A DNA stretch of 64,000 nucleotides from NCBI GenBank assembly GCA_036245525.1, contig BTPG01000003.1, forward strand, positions 156,715,080 through 156,779,079, written 5' to 3'. The translations under genes were made by a program, and so were the position numbers. Positions 63,721-64,000 of the stretch are shown here, piece by piece. The notes under the pieces are model-generated. The model was not told where the DNA came from. It searched no databases and worked only from the letters and a program-made list of their open reading frames with translations. Each line of letters opens with the position of its first letter. The stretch's first letter is position 1. The DNA is from Semisulcospira habei (taxonomy: Eukaryota > Mollusca > Gastropoda > Semisulcospiridae).

Positions 63721-64000
63721 CATCATCATCATTTGAAACGGTTCCAAGTGGTCCTTTTCCTCAATGACCCTGATTTCTACATCCCTTCCAAAGTGAGAAC
63801 AATCTTCTGGAAACACGCGTGTTCACGTAGTCAGTAACACAGACATGAACATGAAGCTATCTGATAGTCAAACTGTGTCCAAACAGAAAGGCCGGATAAA
63901 AGGTCTGCACAAATGGCTGGTTCAGGCACTAGTTTCTGCAGTCGGGATTTCTGATTCCTCGTCTCGCCATGAGTTGGCTTTCGTCGCCTGCGCGTCATTA

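Overview
The window is animal nuclear DNA: coding sequence is split into short phase-1 exons with GT-AG splice sites and a signal-peptide exon, and it is packed with microsatellites, LINE fragments, palindromic transposons and two Polinton/Maverick (adintovirus-like) elements. A mollusc, perhaps a gastropod, is my best guess from the repeat style; this is inference only.

Host genes. Three paralogous genes lie in tandem on the minus strand, built from a signal-peptide exon, single-exon LDL-receptor class A (LDLa) domains and a terminal ShKT-like exon. Gene C (SP 15050-15167; LDLa 13206, 11787 and 9427) runs off or is interrupted to the left. Gene B (SP 53109-53217; LDLa 51347, 49886, 48055, 46699, 46187; ShKT with stop 37009-37163) is complete. 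Gene A (LDLa 58398 and 57425; ShKT with stop 56988-57133) starts right of the window. Four LDLa exons of gene B occur twice because a 5.3-kb block is repeated on both sides of an exact 500-N gap (44428-44927), most likely an unmerged contig overlap.

Polinton 1 (about 1-6606, cut by the window edge) has, right to left, a tiny late-domain ORF, five unnamed structural or membrane genes, the major capsid protein and the start of the packaging ATPase. All are open except one frameshifted gene. Polinton 2 (19546-36170) carries the full set I can recognise: the same module plus integrase, protein-primed-type DNA polymerase B, packaging ATPase and capsid protein, mostly broken. Its gene order does not match Polinton 1 unless the segment from about 25.74 to 36.2 kb is inverted. 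Inverting it between a (GT)n and a (CA)n tract rejoins the 423-residue gene, makes the terminal repeats inverted, and restores a 6-bp target duplication, GTCTAA. A 5'-truncated RNase H-bearing LINE is inserted at 20.48-22.33 kb.

How the Polinton genes work together (family knowledge): integrase inserts the linear element, PolB copies it, and the ATPase fills a capsid of double-jelly-roll protein. The unnamed genes recur in the same order in both copies and probably make minor virion or membrane components. Nearly every ORF starts directly on an A-rich box resembling TTTGTCATAAAAAATG, a candidate shared promoter. Both copies carry an 18-27 residue ORF with PSAP and PPDY motifs, the classical ESCRT/NEDD4 late-domain signals.

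The rest is intron or intergenic DNA full of short foldback elements, many bounded by TTAA, several sitting 13-25 bases inside introns next to exon ends.
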